Assembly (NCBI RefSeq): GCF_021532615.1
Contig: NZ_JAKGAQ010000001.1
Coordinates: 992,001-1,056,000, forward strand
DNA: 64,000 bases
DNA from: Octadecabacter dasysiphoniae
GTDB lineage: Bacteria > Pseudomonadota > Alphaproteobacteria > Rhodobacterales > Rhodobacteraceae
Reading direction: 5' to 3'
Both the position numbers and the translations under genes were made by a program. How positions within the stretch are numbered: position 1 is the first letter of the stretch; every line of letters starts with the position of its first letter. Of the stretch, positions 44,350-54,331 are shown piece by piece. The notes below the pieces were generated by a model, which was given only the letters and a program-made list of their open reading frames with translations, was not told the DNA's origin and did no database searches.

Positions 44350-45848
44350 GAGGCTGTTTTTTCTTTCTTTGGCAGATAACGGCGCAGTTGCGTTATGCGA
44401 TCACGCGATAAATGCAGGATGAGAAGAACGTAGATGCTGCCACCAACTGCCAATTGCGAAGCCAATCGGGCAACCTGTGTCAGATCCGGCAAAACGAGGG
44501 GCACGGCCAACATTCCGATGGTCATCGCAAGTGTGGCCGCGACCGGAACTTTGAACCCGGCCAGATAATGCCACGGGCTGCGGCCCAATAGCCGCGCGGT
44601 CATCACAACCGAAACGGGCCACAACAGGACGCTTTTCGCCATCAGCGCAACCATGAGCGTCGCCAGACCAAAGCGATACATCGCCAAGATCACAAACACG
44701 GCGCAACATTGCTGGGCCAATTGATAATAGAACCACCAGCGCGCTTTGCCTTGGCTTTGAATGAGGGAGGCCTGCACGACCCCGATCCCTGCAAGAACGC
44801 CGGCCACACAGAACGCTTGCAACACAAAGGTCGCGTCCGCCCATTTGTCATCCAACAAAAGGTCTAACAGATCGGGGGCTGTAATGGCCAAACCACAAAA
44901 CATCGGCATGCTGACGGCCGCCGATACAAAGGACGCAATGCCAAAGGCCTGCGCCGTTTTTTCCTGATCGTCCTGCATGCTTGAGAGCAGCGTAAGCGTC
45001 ACCGACGACAACGCACCGCCCACCAACTGTGTCAGCATGTTGTAAAGCCGCTGCGCAAAAAAGAACAATCCAAGCATGACGGTGCCGCCGAAGATACCCA
45101 AGACCAGATGATCAAGTTTGATCGTGGCCAGCATCCGGTTGCCCGATGCAAAAACGCCATAGCTGAAAAGGTCACGCAAGGCTGACCACTTCAACGCGAT
45201 GCCGGGTTTCCAGCCAGCGACCCAATACGCCATAGCGCAGGCAACAATACTGGCCGCTACCTGGCTGCCCACGAGGGCCCAATACCCATAGCCCGCAAAC
45301 AGCATCGACAAACAAATGATCACACTGATTATCGTGGCAACAGCCGTACGCAGGGCGATTAGCCTGAATTTCATGGATCTGACAATCATCGCATTTGGCA
45401 CAGCGGCCGCCAAATCGAACGGGATACGCAGCGCCAGAACTGGTAGGATCGCGGCAATAGCGACATCCCCCATCGCCGTCGCCAGCGGAGTGGCAAACAA
45501 TACGAACGGCAAAAAGCAAAGGACGCCAAAACCAAACGTCAGCCAAAATACGCTATCTGTGTGCGCCTTCGTCAGGGACTTACGCTGCACAAGGGCTTCG
45601 CCAAATGCCACGGGCGTCAAAGCGGCGACCGTGATCACAAGGCTGCTGGCAAGCCCAAACAACCCGAAGTCGGCAGGTGATAGAAACTTCGCGCTGACAA
45701 CAAATACAACGACAGAACTGACTGTCGGGATCAGCGTCTGCAAAGATGACCACATGACCCCGGCCACAGCTGAAACTGAACGCCCTCGCGTTGGGTGTGG
45801 ATGATAATTGTCTACATCAGGTTTAGCGACATCAGCTGGGGTGCTCAT
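44346..45848 (-). CDS. exoT: Polysaccharide flippase, Wzx/ExoT-like
   Basis: A 500-residue membrane protein with 12-14 helices. The segment VSAVAGVMWSSLQTLIPTVS, then AKFLSPADFGLFGLASSLVI, is the hallmark N-terminus of the MOP/oligosaccharide flippase family, and MMVRS-like charges follow in IVRSMKFRLIALRTAVATII. It would turn lipid-linked repeats to the periplasm for ExoQ. The ribosome site is weak. Lies 10 bases after exoF on the same strand. Confidence 0.88.
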   Translation of the reverse strand: MSTPADVAKPDVDNYHPHPTRGRSVSAVAGVMWSSLQTLIPTVSSVVVFVVSAKFLSPADFGLFGLASSLVITVAALTPVAFGEALVQRKSLTKAHTDSVFWLTFGFGVLCFLPFVLFATPLATAMGDVAIAAILPVLALRIPFDLAAAVPNAMIVRSMKFRLIALRTAVATIISVIICLSMLFAGYGYWALVGSQVAASIVACAMAYWVAGWKPGIALKWSALRDLFSYGVFASGNRMLATIKLDHLVLGIFGGTVMLGLFFFAQRLYNMLTQLVGGALSSVTLTLLSSMQDDQEKTAQAFGIASFVSAAVSMPMFCGLAITAPDLLDLLLDDKWADATFVLQAFCVAGVLAGIGVVQASLIQSQGKARWWFYYQLAQQCCAVFVILAMYRFGLATLMVALMAKSVLLWPVSVVMTARLLGRSPWHYLAGFKVPVAATLAMTIGMLAVPLVLPDLTQVARLASQLAVGGSIYVLLILHLSRDRITQLRRYLPKKEKTAS

Positions 45849-45858
45849 CTGCGGACCA

Positions 45859-47088
45859 TCAGTTTGACGGGGTTATCGAGGACGCGGGGTTTTCATAGAC
45901 TACTTCGACCACATCGCCGGGCATAAGCGGTGTAGATGGATCCCCCGCAAACGTCCCGCCGTCACCGCGTACACGTGTAACACGATACGTCACTTCGGCG
46001 GTAAGAGGATCAAGGTTAGGGCCTTGGCCAATGACCTGACCTGCGGATGCAGACAGAAGGTCGTACTGCGCTGTAAGCTGCGCTTCGGTTTCGGCGATAC
46101 TGGTTTCTACTTGTTGGAGCGCCATCGCGTTCTCTTCCTCGCGGGTGGCAAGCAGTTGACCTTCGGCGCGTTCGTGACCTTGCAATTCCTGGCGCGCCAG
46201 CAAAATGGACCGTTCAATATCCAAAAGGCGGCTTTCCAGCTCGTTGATGTAGGTTGCCCGTTCAAAGACGCGAATGGGTGTGACCAGACCCTGTTCAGCC
46301 AAATCTTCTGCACGTCGCAGTTCAGCCAATCCTGCGTCGAGTTGGGAGCGATTTGTTGCAAGCTTTTCTTCTAGGACCTGCAATGCTTCTTCTAGGGATA
46401 CGCGTGCGCTGGATCGTGATGTAATTTCATAATCATAGCGCGCATTACGTGCTTGCAGTATCGCCAATTCCGCGGCTTGCGCCGTACTGGCAACATCAGT
46501 CTCGGCTTGTGCGAAATCAGTGGCTTGCCCCAGTTCAATGACAATCCGGTCACGCTGTGCTGTCAGAAATACAAGTTCATTTTGTAGAACATTGATGGTG
46601 CCGCGCGCGGTTAGGAAATTGCGCTCTTCGCCCTCGGTGGGGGTGACACCAGCCAGACCACCCGACAGTGAGACCGCCTGCAGTATGGTAAGTCCGGGGG
46701 TGTATTCATAGGCGCCGGGTGTTTCCGTCTGCCCCGTGACATAAATTGGCGCATAGACTTCAACGCTGACGCCAACCTTGAGAGTTCGGCCAATACCGAC
46801 GTAAGGGGTCATTGCCGCCTCAACTGCCCGCGCAATTTCCGCGGTGGTGCTGCCTTGGGCAACCACCTGGCCGGCAAGCGCCAACGTGATGTCGCCATCG
46901 GCGTCGACGGGAAAGCTGCCGGAAACGCCGGGCATATCGATGATGACTGAGTTCACTTGATCCCAAGACGTCATTTGGACGCTCAGCAGATCATTGACGC
47001 CCACACGGTAGTTGTCAGCCCAAGCCATTGTCGCAATGGTCTGGGCAATGAGGATGACAAAAATTCTGGTGCAGTATTTCAAAAGCAT
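45859..47088 (-). CDS. exoF: Polysaccharide export protein, ExoF/Wza-like with coiled-coil extension
   Basis: A 409-residue exported protein. Signal peptide of about 24 residues (ending TMAWA), then a poly-export domain (DNYRVGVNDLLSVQMTSWDQ) and a SLBB-like domain (YAPIYVTGQTETPGAYEYTP, ILQAVSLSGGLAGVTP). A long helical coiled coil follows (about 190-340), then a short beta end. The combination is typical of ExoF in succinoglycan producers. It should link the inner-membrane complex to the outer membrane. Same strand as exoY and exoT. Confidence 0.85.
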   Translation of the reverse strand: MLLKYCTRIFVILIAQTIATMAWADNYRVGVNDLLSVQMTSWDQVNSVIIDMPGVSGSFPVDADGDITLALAGQVVAQGSTTAEIARAVEAAMTPYVGIGRTLKVGVSVEVYAPIYVTGQTETPGAYEYTPGLTILQAVSLSGGLAGVTPTEGEERNFLTARGTINVLQNELVFLTAQRDRIVIELGQATDFAQAETDVASTAQAAELAILQARNARYDYEITSRSSARVSLEEALQVLEEKLATNRSQLDAGLAELRRAEDLAEQGLVTPIRVFERATYINELESRLLDIERSILLARQELQGHERAEGQLLATREEENAMALQQVETSIAETEAQLTAQYDLLSASAGQVIGQGPNLDPLTAEVTYRVTRVRGDGGTFAGDPSTPLMPGDVVEVVYENPASSITPSN

Positions 47089-47115
47089 CCGTCGTTCACC
47101 ACGCAGGTTGGAGGG

Positions 47116-47835
47116 TCAATAAGACCCCTTGGAGGACAGAACCGTAGGAATGGTGCGGGCGATGATGACAAGGTCCCCTGCAAGCGACCAATTCAACACA
47201 TAGCTGGTGTCGAATAGAATACGCTGATCATAGCTGGTATCACTGCGACCGCTGACCTGCCAAAGCCCCGTAATGCCGGGACGACCTTGCAAATAGTGAC
47301 TGGCGGCCGTGCCGTACATCTCCAACTCGTCTTTGACGACGGGGCGGGGTCCAACAAGGCTCATGTCACCGCGCAAGACATTGACGATCTGGGGAAGCTC
47401 ATCAACGCTGTAGGCGCGCAGCACCGCGCCGATGCGGGTGACACGCGGATCATTGCGTAGCTTTCGGTTTTTGATCCATTCATCGTGTTCTTCGGGGTGG
47501 TCTTTGAAATACTTCGCGAGAATTTCGTCGCCGTTTGTCACCATCGACCGGAACTTCCAGCATCGAAAGGTGCGCCCGCCGTGCCCGATCCTTTCGTGCC
47601 CGTAAAGAACGGGACCAGGTGACGCCAGTTTTACGGCCACGGCGACCATCAAGAACAGCGGTGCGAGACAAAGCAAAACCAAAAACGCGACAAGAATATC
47701 AAAAGCCCGCTTTGCCCAACCGCCCACCACCATCGAGGCGCAATCAGAAACGTTAGGGGGGGATGCAATCGCGTAGGTCTGCAGCGTTTTCTTTTCGTCC
47801 AAGGGCGTAAAACCCACACTTTCCATTGTCGGCAT
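47116..47835 (-). CDS. exoY: Priming sugar-phosphate transferase, ExoY-like
   Basis: A 239-residue polyprenol-phosphate hexose-1-phosphate transferase. One N-terminal re-entrant helix (KRAFDILVAFLVLLCLAPLF), then CWKFRSMVTNGDE, LRNDPRVTRIGAVLRAYSVD ELPQ, and the signature SLVGPRPVVKDELEMYG with GRPGITGLWQVSGRSD. In succinoglycan synthesis ExoY with ExoF loads galactose onto undecaprenyl phosphate. Start chosen at 47835 after GGGAGAG. First gene of the minus-strand run exoY-F-T-V. Confidence 0.9.
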   Translation of the reverse strand: MPTMESVGFTPLDEKKTLQTYAIASPPNVSDCASMVVGGWAKRAFDILVAFLVLLCLAPLFLMVAVAVKLASPGPVLYGHERIGHGGRTFRCWKFRSMVTNGDEILAKYFKDHPEEHDEWIKNRKLRNDPRVTRIGAVLRAYSVDELPQIVNVLRGDMSLVGPRPVVKDELEMYGTAASHYLQGRPGITGLWQVSGRSDTSYDQRILFDTSYVLNWSLAGDLVIIARTIPTVLSSKGSY

Positions 47836-48255
47836 AGTCGCTCTCCCTCGTGGATATGTAAGGATCATTCTTCATACCTTGACCGTCAAATTCGCACTTG
47901 CAGCATTTCATCCGTGCGCCGCGCAAAATTGGCAGAAAGTTGCCAGTATTTTTTGAACGAGATAATTTTAACGCCTGAAAAATACGCACCTCAGTGGCAA
48001 AAAGATAAACAATTTCAAATTTTTATATATCATTATCATTGTGTTAGGCGCGTTTGCGGGTTTTCCGCGCTTAGGCTGTCAAAAAGGCGCCGATCCAGAA
48101 CTCCGCCACTCTCATTCATTGGGCTGATTCACGCTTGAATCTGCACTGCAGCATTTCTGTCCAAGAAGCGCGTCCGAATTTATGTATTTTGACGATGGAA
48201 AAGCCAGCGCGATTCCGTACCTGCCGCCCGTGTTTTCAAAAGGAAGGCGAATACT
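47836..48255. other. Divergent promoter region between exoY and the sulfotransferase gene
   Basis: 420 bases with no supported gene. A strongly AT-rich stretch (about 47,990-48,045, with TATATAT and ATTATCATT) is the probable promoter zone for one or both directions. No clear palindrome was found. Confidence 0.5.
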
Positions 48256-49107
48256 ATGTCCAAGCCCGCGACCACGCTCGAAATTCCTGACGGCCTTTGG
48301 CAACGTCAGTTTGACCCGGTTAACGATTTTCGAACTGTCCCCGTCACCAAGAAAGTCGCCCTATGCACAACGCCGCGATGTGGTAGTCATTTTTTGGGCC
48401 ACAAGATGCATGCTTTGGGCGTGTTCGGTTATCCGTTGGAATACCTCAATCCGGGCAATTGGAAGGTCTGGGAGGAACGTGCCGGACAGATGGACACGCT
48501 CGATTATATCAAATCGGTGCGGACTGGTCCCAATGGCGTCTTTTCCGTGAAATTGCATCACGAACATCTCGTCGCATTTCTGAGACACGAGCAGAATGTG
48601 CTGGATTATTCATACATTCACCTGTGCCGCCGCGACCTGACCAAACAGGCAATTTCATTCGCGCGTGCCCAACAAACTGGCGCGTGGATTTCCGATATGC
48701 CTGAAATGACACCGGCCCAATACGACTGGTCCTTAATCGCAGAAAAGATGGATGCGATTTCACGTGGCAATGCCGATTGGCAAAGTTTTCTTCGGAGTGT
48801 TGGGATCAAACCACTTCAACTATATTATGAAGATATCGTTGCAGATACATCCGGTGCCATCGCACAGATTGCGGCCTATCTCGACATCGACGTCAGCCAA
48901 ATTACCGCTGATAAAGGTATTTTTGCACCGCAGCGACAGAAGAAAGCGGCGCAAGATGACTGGGTAACCCAGTTTGTCGACGACAGCCGGCGCAAGTTAC
49001 TTGATGGGCGATCTATTCCGGGCGTGCAGCGGCCTGCCGCTACGACATTAATGCGCCGCCAAACGGTACAAGTTGCAAAGCGTCTTTACAAAAAGGCCGG
49101 GCTTTAG
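48256..49107 (+). CDS. Sulfotransferase, Stf0 family
   Basis: A 283-residue cytoplasmic enzyme. VALCTTPRCGSHFLGHKMHA is the 5'-phosphosulfate loop that binds PAPS, and YSYIHLCRRDLTKQAISFAR is the 3'-phosphate-binding motif with the conserved R/S pattern of Stf0. Stf0 in mycobacteria sulfates trehalose. Here the position inside the exo cluster suggests a sugar of the exopolysaccharide or its lipid intermediate. It converges on the ExoL-like gene with a 4-base overlap. Substrate unproven. Confidence 0.85.
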   Translation: MSKPATTLEIPDGLWQRQFDPVNDFRTVPVTKKVALCTTPRCGSHFLGHKMHALGVFGYPLEYLNPGNWKVWEERAGQMDTLDYIKSVRTGPNGVFSVKLHHEHLVAFLRHEQNVLDYSYIHLCRRDLTKQAISFARAQQTGAWISDMPEMTPAQYDWSLIAEKMDAISRGNADWQSFLRSVGIKPLQLYYEDIVADTSGAIAQIAAYLDIDVSQITADKGIFAPQRQKKAAQDDWVTQFVDDSRRKLLDGRSIPGVQRPAATTLMRRQTVQVAKRLYKKAGL

Positions 49108-50243
49108 CGATTTGCAGGTAATACCGAAATAAGTGCCGTTTGCAGATCGTTCGGTCTTAACATGAATTCATCGCCATCGGTCGCCAACAGGTGGTCTGAC
49201 ACTCGGGTAATAGCACCTCGGTCCAGACCTTTCAGTAGGTCAATCAGGGACTTGGCCTTGGTGTCGGCAACTGTGAACCCTAGATGCCCCGCCGCGACCC
49301 TGCGCCCTGTTTCCGTGTCCGCAACAGCGATGGACGGACAGCCGAACCAGCTTGCTTCGTAGATGCGGTTGGGGAGTAGCCAGTCAGAGTTGGCACCCCG
49401 CTGCCACAGGTCCTGCGCCCAAACCAGATCACAATTGGCATACACTTCGGCCAGTTCTGTGGGATATTCATAGGGTCCAAAACAGATGACATTTGGATGC
49501 TTTGCGACTTCGGCATCGAAAGCGGGGAGGGCATGTCGATGAACATTGCCATGAACTCGGATTCTGATCCGCTCGGGCAGAGCGTCAGCCGCTTCCATCA
49601 GAAGTCGCAGACTGGATCCGCAGCGAATTGACCCGACCCAGCCAAGCGTTAACACATCATCGGCCTTCTGCGGTCGCTGCTTTGGCCGCGCGATCGGCGT
49701 TGCGTCAAACCAGAGTTTGTTTTCAATGATACTGTACGGCCCCTGATATCCCTGAATTGCCCTAAAGTAGTGCGTGATAAAACCCGGTGACGACACGATC
49801 AGCAGTTTCACACGTGCCAGCAGTCGCCGTTCACACCACCGCATCATCGCGCCGACAGGACCGGTTTTTGTCAATAGTCCGTGGATATCCAAGCATTCAT
49901 AAACCAAAGGCACACGCCACGCGCCCGACAGCACCCGGCTCATCCAGGCGATGATCAACAAATCAAAGTTTCGGGCCATAATGACGTCGGCCTCTTTGAG
50001 TGCATCGCGATGTCGGGTCATTCGCAAGACACCGCGCAGGATACTGACCAACCGTTTTCCAAGCTGTTCGTTTTCCACAAATCCCAGATCAATATTGGGC
50101 CAATCAGGTGAAAAGTCTGCGTTCATGTTGCCGCGCCTGAACGCCGCGGATTGGATGTCATGCCCCAGCGTCTGAAGGTTTTTGATGCGCCTGACCTGCG
50201 ACGCTTCGGTGAGGTCAAAAGCGAAAACAAAGATATTTGCCAT
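49104..50243 (-). CDS. exoL: Glycosyltransferase, GT-B fold, ExoL-like
   Basis: A 379-residue enzyme. The start MANIFVFAFDLTEASQVRRI is the ExoL pattern, chosen over an upstream start because AAGGA precedes it. ADVIMARNFDLLIIAWMSRV and RVPLVYECLDIHGLL form the N-terminal Rossmann half; VLTLGWVGSIRCGSSLRLLM and LLPNRIYEASWFGCPSIAV the donor half, with the E of RIYEA. In succinoglycan assembly ExoL adds the second sugar (glucose) to the lipid-linked galactose. The identification is by resemblance. Confidence 0.72.
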   Translation of the reverse strand: MANIFVFAFDLTEASQVRRIKNLQTLGHDIQSAAFRRGNMNADFSPDWPNIDLGFVENEQLGKRLVSILRGVLRMTRHRDALKEADVIMARNFDLLIIAWMSRVLSGAWRVPLVYECLDIHGLLTKTGPVGAMMRWCERRLLARVKLLIVSSPGFITHYFRAIQGYQGPYSIIENKLWFDATPIARPKQRPQKADDVLTLGWVGSIRCGSSLRLLMEAADALPERIRIRVHGNVHRHALPAFDAEVAKHPNVICFGPYEYPTELAEVYANCDLVWAQDLWQRGANSDWLLPNRIYEASWFGCPSIAVADTETGRRVAAGHLGFTVADTKAKSLIDLLKGLDRGAITRVSDHLLATDGDEFMLRPNDLQTALISVLPANR

Positions 50244-50417
50244 AAAAATGGGTTCCTTGCAGGCTAAGGGGTCAGACGAAGTTGAGTTCAAACGCCGCAA
50301 TCCATCCAGTTGATTTGTGTCGCTTCAAGATTGATCGTGAAAACACCGGACGAAGGGCCAGATTCTTTTGCGACATGCCGTTTGGCTACGCATCCATAAA
50401 ACCCCGGCGTTGCCGCT

Positions 50418-52304
50418 TTATTCAGCGGCGATTGGTTGCGACGGTGACAGTACAGCGGCGAACTGCCGACGCTTTGCCAATGCATCGGCTACGATGTCGG
50501 GCGGGTTGAGGTGTTCGGGCGTGGCAAGCTGGCGGGCGGACCAGCGGTAAGCATTCAGGTTCATACCGCTTAACGCTGACAAAGGAATTGCCAGAAACAG
50601 GCTTGCGGCAATCGGCGAAAGCCAAAGTGTGACGACCCCGAGCATGATCCCTGTGACGAGCAGAGCGCCGATAACAGTTTCAAACAGGTGAAATTTGGAC
50701 ATTGCGGCGATGGAGTACGTCCCACCGTGGCGCTGTTGTGGTTTCCAAGTTTCGCTAAATCCAACGGTTCTACGTGCCACCGAAATGGATTGTTGGACCA
50801 TCAGGATAGGTGCATAGGCAATCGACAGTATGATTTCGGTGGTTACAGATGCGATATATTGTGCGGTTCCGCCCACACTGTGCATCCCTAGGCCGGTGCG
50901 CGGCGCAACCATTGCCCCGATGAGTTTGGGTGTCAAAAGCATGGCATAGACAAAACCGAGTATGACGAGCCCGTTTCCGGCGCCCAGATCGGGCCAGTTG
51001 ACTTGAGGGTCGTAGCCGCTGAAGTAACGCACGGCGTTGGTTTGCGTGCCGCCACTAAACAGCGCCCAGACAACTAACAACATCAACCAGGCGGGTGACA
51101 CCAAATAGCTGATGATCCCGCACAGCAGATGAAACCGTGACACGACGTGAAAGCCGCGGGTTCTTAGCAGGCGCATGTGTTGCAGGTTGCCTTGGCACCA
51201 GCGCCGATCACGCAGCACAAAGTCGATCAGGGTCGCGGGCACTTCCTCATAGCTGCCCTGAATGTGGGGGAGGAAGCGCACGGACCAACCCGCGCGCCGC
51301 AACAACGCAGCCTCTATGAAGTCGTGGGACATGATGAGGTGTGTGTCACCGCGTCGGGACGCAAGACGCGGCAGTCCGGCACAACTGGCAAACGCTTTTG
51401 TCCGGATAATCGCGTTGTGGCCCCAGAAGTTGCCTTCGCCGTCTGACCATTTTGCCAAACCTGCAGCGGGCGCAGCCCCATAAATGCGGGTCGCAAATTG
51501 TAACATGCGGCCAAAGACCGTTTGTGCGCCGATCAACATAGGAAACGACTGGATCAGCCCGGCCCCGGGTTCACGGGCCAATGCGTCGGTTAATTCAACA
51601 ATCGCTGGGCCGCTCATTAGGCTGTCGGCATCCAGCACCAGCATCGCTGGATACGCGCCGCCATGGCGTTCGATCCATTCGCTTAGATTGCCCACCTTGT
51701 AGTCTGTGTTTTCAACTCTGCGACGATAAAAAACCTTACCCGGAAATGACACGCGCAGCGTCTGGAAGGCCCGCAACTCCTTGGCGGCTGTTGCGTTATC
51801 GCGCGTGTCTGAAAGCACAAAGAGAGTGTAGGTATGGGGCGATTTTTGGTGCTTTAGGGAAGACATCATTGCGGCCGCATTGCCGAAAACATCGGATGTG
51901 AATTCGTTGTAGATCGGCATTAAAAGGGCCACATTAAGCGGCTCTGCTGCGCCCCTTACTGCCTTGCGGGGGCGCGGGTTGAGCACCGTCAGGGCACCCG
52001 CGACGGCCGTGCTGACGGACAGCGAAATCCAGAAAAATGTAAAAACCATGAGCCCGACGACGACGCCTTCGAACCACGAAAACCCGTTCATAGCGAACCA
52101 TTGGGTAAACGCGGCAAGAAGGCCCAAGGTGCTAAGGACTGCAGGTAAAAACACGCCAATGCGCCATCCAAGCGTGTGCGGGTTTGACGGCGTGGCCAAA
52201 GCATCGGGATCGGTGAAGGACCGGTCAAGACGCTGTATTGGTCGCATTAAGGGGCGCGGCACGGGCATCTGGCCCGCGCTGTGTGTTGGGATTATGCCGT
52301 CCAT
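50418..52304 (-). CDS. opgH: Periplasmic glucan glucosyltransferase OpgH (MdoH)
   Basis: A 628-residue membrane GT2. Two helices near 50-110, then the catalytic domain: VALLMPIYNEFTSDVFGNAA, MLVLDADSLMSG (DxD), QSFPMLIG, FWGHNAIIRTKAF, and the QxxRW-type motif RRWCQGNLQHMRLL. Several C-terminal helices follow. It makes the beta-1,2-linked glucose backbone of osmoregulated periplasmic glucans from UDP-glucose. ATG at 52304, 13 bases inside the end of opgG; a TTG lies 12 bases earlier. Confidence 0.93.
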   Translation of the reverse strand: MDGIIPTHSAGQMPVPRPLMRPIQRLDRSFTDPDALATPSNPHTLGWRIGVFLPAVLSTLGLLAAFTQWFAMNGFSWFEGVVVGLMVFTFFWISLSVSTAVAGALTVLNPRPRKAVRGAAEPLNVALLMPIYNEFTSDVFGNAAAMMSSLKHQKSPHTYTLFVLSDTRDNATAAKELRAFQTLRVSFPGKVFYRRRVENTDYKVGNLSEWIERHGGAYPAMLVLDADSLMSGPAIVELTDALAREPGAGLIQSFPMLIGAQTVFGRMLQFATRIYGAAPAAGLAKWSDGEGNFWGHNAIIRTKAFASCAGLPRLASRRGDTHLIMSHDFIEAALLRRAGWSVRFLPHIQGSYEEVPATLIDFVLRDRRWCQGNLQHMRLLRTRGFHVVSRFHLLCGIISYLVSPAWLMLLVVWALFSGGTQTNAVRYFSGYDPQVNWPDLGAGNGLVILGFVYAMLLTPKLIGAMVAPRTGLGMHSVGGTAQYIASVTTEIILSIAYAPILMVQQSISVARRTVGFSETWKPQQRHGGTYSIAAMSKFHLFETVIGALLVTGIMLGVVTLWLSPIAASLFLAIPLSALSGMNLNAYRWSARQLATPEHLNPPDIVADALAKRRQFAAVLSPSQPIAAE

Positions 52305-53821
52305 CGGTAAAGCCAAACCTCGCTGATTGGGGTGTCGCGTTTGACCAGTTGCGCGCGCAATTCAATCCGCGCCGCGTCCTGGGGGGAGAGGTGAAACGAC
52401 AGCCGGACGCCGCCTGTGCCGGGGCTGCGCTCCAATCGACCCTCGGACACGACACCCACATCTGTGGTGATAACCGTTTCGATGTTAGAGAGGTCTTCTT
52501 CTGACAAGTCTTCGCCAAAAACAGCGTGATCGGCAAAATCGATGGCGACGATTATGTCGTTTTGATCAAATGCATTACCGATCCGTGTATTGATCACACG
52601 CGCCAGATCGGGAAGTCCGGCAGCTTCATCGCCCCATGCCATCGAATAGCCGAAGTTGTATTCAGACCCGGCGGGCAGCGGCGCTATGGGCCGCCAGTAG
52701 GCGACAGTGTTGTCATAGATTTCTCTGTCGGACGGGATTTCGACCAGTTCCACTGCACCCGCGCCCCAATCGGCCTCGGGTGTGATCCAAAGCGAAGGGC
52801 GCTTTTCGTAATCAGCTTGCAAATCCGCGAAGTTTTCAGGATCTCGCGTGCGTTGCATAAGGCCAAATCCACGTGGGTTTTCATCCGTGAAGGCGCTGAT
52901 CTCGAGTTGTTTGGGGTTGGCCAACGGGCGCCATATCTGCTCACCTGTGCCGTTCCAGATCAATAGGCCGTCGCTGTCATGTACGCCGGGGCGGAAATCG
53001 TTGAAACGGTGGCGGTTGGTTTCATCGAACAGGAACATCGACGTCATCGCGCCCAATCCGACATGGGTCAGTTCCACACGTGGGAACAGCGTGGCGGTGA
53101 CGTCAATTCGTGTCGATATTCCGGCGGAAATTTTGAAGGTGTAGGCGCCCGTGGTTGATGGTGAATCTAGCAAGGCGTGCACGGTAAAGACAGTTTCCCC
53201 CGGCGCAGCCCGTTCAACCCAAAAATCCGTGAAATCGGGGAACTCTTCGCCATTTGGATCGCCCGTGCGCAGCGCCAGACCACGGGCGGAAATACCGTAT
53301 CCCTGGCCTTTGGCGACCGCGCGAAAATAACTGGCCCCCTGAAACACGACAAATTCGTCCAAATGGTCGGGCGTGTTTACCGTCGTTCGCAACCGGAACC
53401 CCGAATAGCCCATCGCATCATTGACGGGTAAATCAGGCAGATCGCCCCTGATTTCAAACAGAGAAAGATCATACCCGAGGGTTTTTGCGATGCCTTCTTC
53501 GACGATGTTGATCGTGGCGGGGCGTTTTGCATAAAGGCCGGCAGTAAACAAATCCATCGTCATGGGCGTGTCGTCTTGCGCCCAGATGCCGTGCTGGGGA
53601 TCAAATTGTATCTTGTTGAAGTCTTCAAAGGACAGGTTTTGCCACGGATCGGGGATCAATGGTTTGGGTGTGTAGTCCTGCTGCGCCAATGTCCGTGCGT
53701 GATCCCAAAGCCAGTCTGGGCTGAACGCAGTTTCTTGTGTGATCAGGTTTTCCGCAGCCCATGCGGTTGTCGCCGTTGTCGTTGCAAGGCCAACCAAAAG
53801 CGCGCGTCTTGAGATCATCAT
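52292..53821 (-). CDS. opgG: Periplasmic glucan biosynthesis protein OpgG/OpgD (MdoG)
   Basis: A 509-residue periplasmic protein. The N-terminus MMISRRALLVGLATTTATTA is a Tat-like signal peptide, seen more often in OpgD than OpgG. The mature protein shows the family pattern: LSFEDFNKIQFDPQHGIWAQ, YSGFRLRTTVN, GASYFRAVAKGQGYGISARG and RDPENFADLQADYEKRPSLW. It shapes or releases the glucan made by OpgH. AAGGA lies 10 bases before the ATG. First gene of an opgG-opgH operon. Confidence 0.92.
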   Translation of the reverse strand: MMISRRALLVGLATTTATTAWAAENLITQETAFSPDWLWDHARTLAQQDYTPKPLIPDPWQNLSFEDFNKIQFDPQHGIWAQDDTPMTMDLFTAGLYAKRPATINIVEEGIAKTLGYDLSLFEIRGDLPDLPVNDAMGYSGFRLRTTVNTPDHLDEFVVFQGASYFRAVAKGQGYGISARGLALRTGDPNGEEFPDFTDFWVERAAPGETVFTVHALLDSPSTTGAYTFKISAGISTRIDVTATLFPRVELTHVGLGAMTSMFLFDETNRHRFNDFRPGVHDSDGLLIWNGTGEQIWRPLANPKQLEISAFTDENPRGFGLMQRTRDPENFADLQADYEKRPSLWITPEADWGAGAVELVEIPSDREIYDNTVAYWRPIAPLPAGSEYNFGYSMAWGDEAAGLPDLARVINTRIGNAFDQNDIIVAIDFADHAVFGEDLSEEDLSNIETVITTDVGVVSEGRLERSPGTGGVRLSFHLSPQDAARIELRAQLVKRDTPISEVWLYRWTA

Positions 53822-54331
53822 AACGTGGTCATCCTTCTTATGTGTCAGGCTGTCGCGGGTGCCACGCGGATCAAAAATCCGTAGCCTTCGGGGTTTGTAT
53901 TTTTTGAATTCAGAGTCGAGCAGATTGGCCTAAACATAAGGGAATAGCCGTGATGCAACAAAATGCGAGGCCCCCGAACGGCAAGGAATTGCTGATGTTT
54001 TTAGGCCTTAAGCCTTCGTTAATAGGCCATGTTTTGCCGACGATCTGTTGCGTAGGCCGACAACGGGACGCGGACGATTGCGCTGGTTGGAATTACAGAT
54101 CGTCGCCATGTCAGATCAAAACCGTTTTGGGCGTTCTATGGTTGGCTTATGAGGGGATGAAAGGTTTTGGGGCGTGGCCGTTGGCGCGTCGTTAAGCGCG
54201 CATAATTCAGCTGCTTGAGCGAAAGCGGTAATTTGCCAATCGATTTGAGAGAGCGCCTAACAATTAACCATTTGCCCGAAACTGTGCGCGGCAATCCGTT
54301 TATCTTGATGGTGTGCACTGTGTTGATCGGG
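53822..54331. other. Gap of 510 bases between opgG and the GT-C-like gene
   Basis: No gene is supported; a frame at 53950-54195 has no family features. A short hairpin (CGGAT-caaaa-ATCCG, about 53872-53885) and an AT-rich stretch (53,900-53,945) lie upstream of opgG and may belong to its promoter. Confidence 0.45.

Noticed and set aside
53950..54195. Possible 81-codon gene upstream of opgG
   Set aside because: No family resemblance and no good ribosome site; it overlaps likely promoter DNA.
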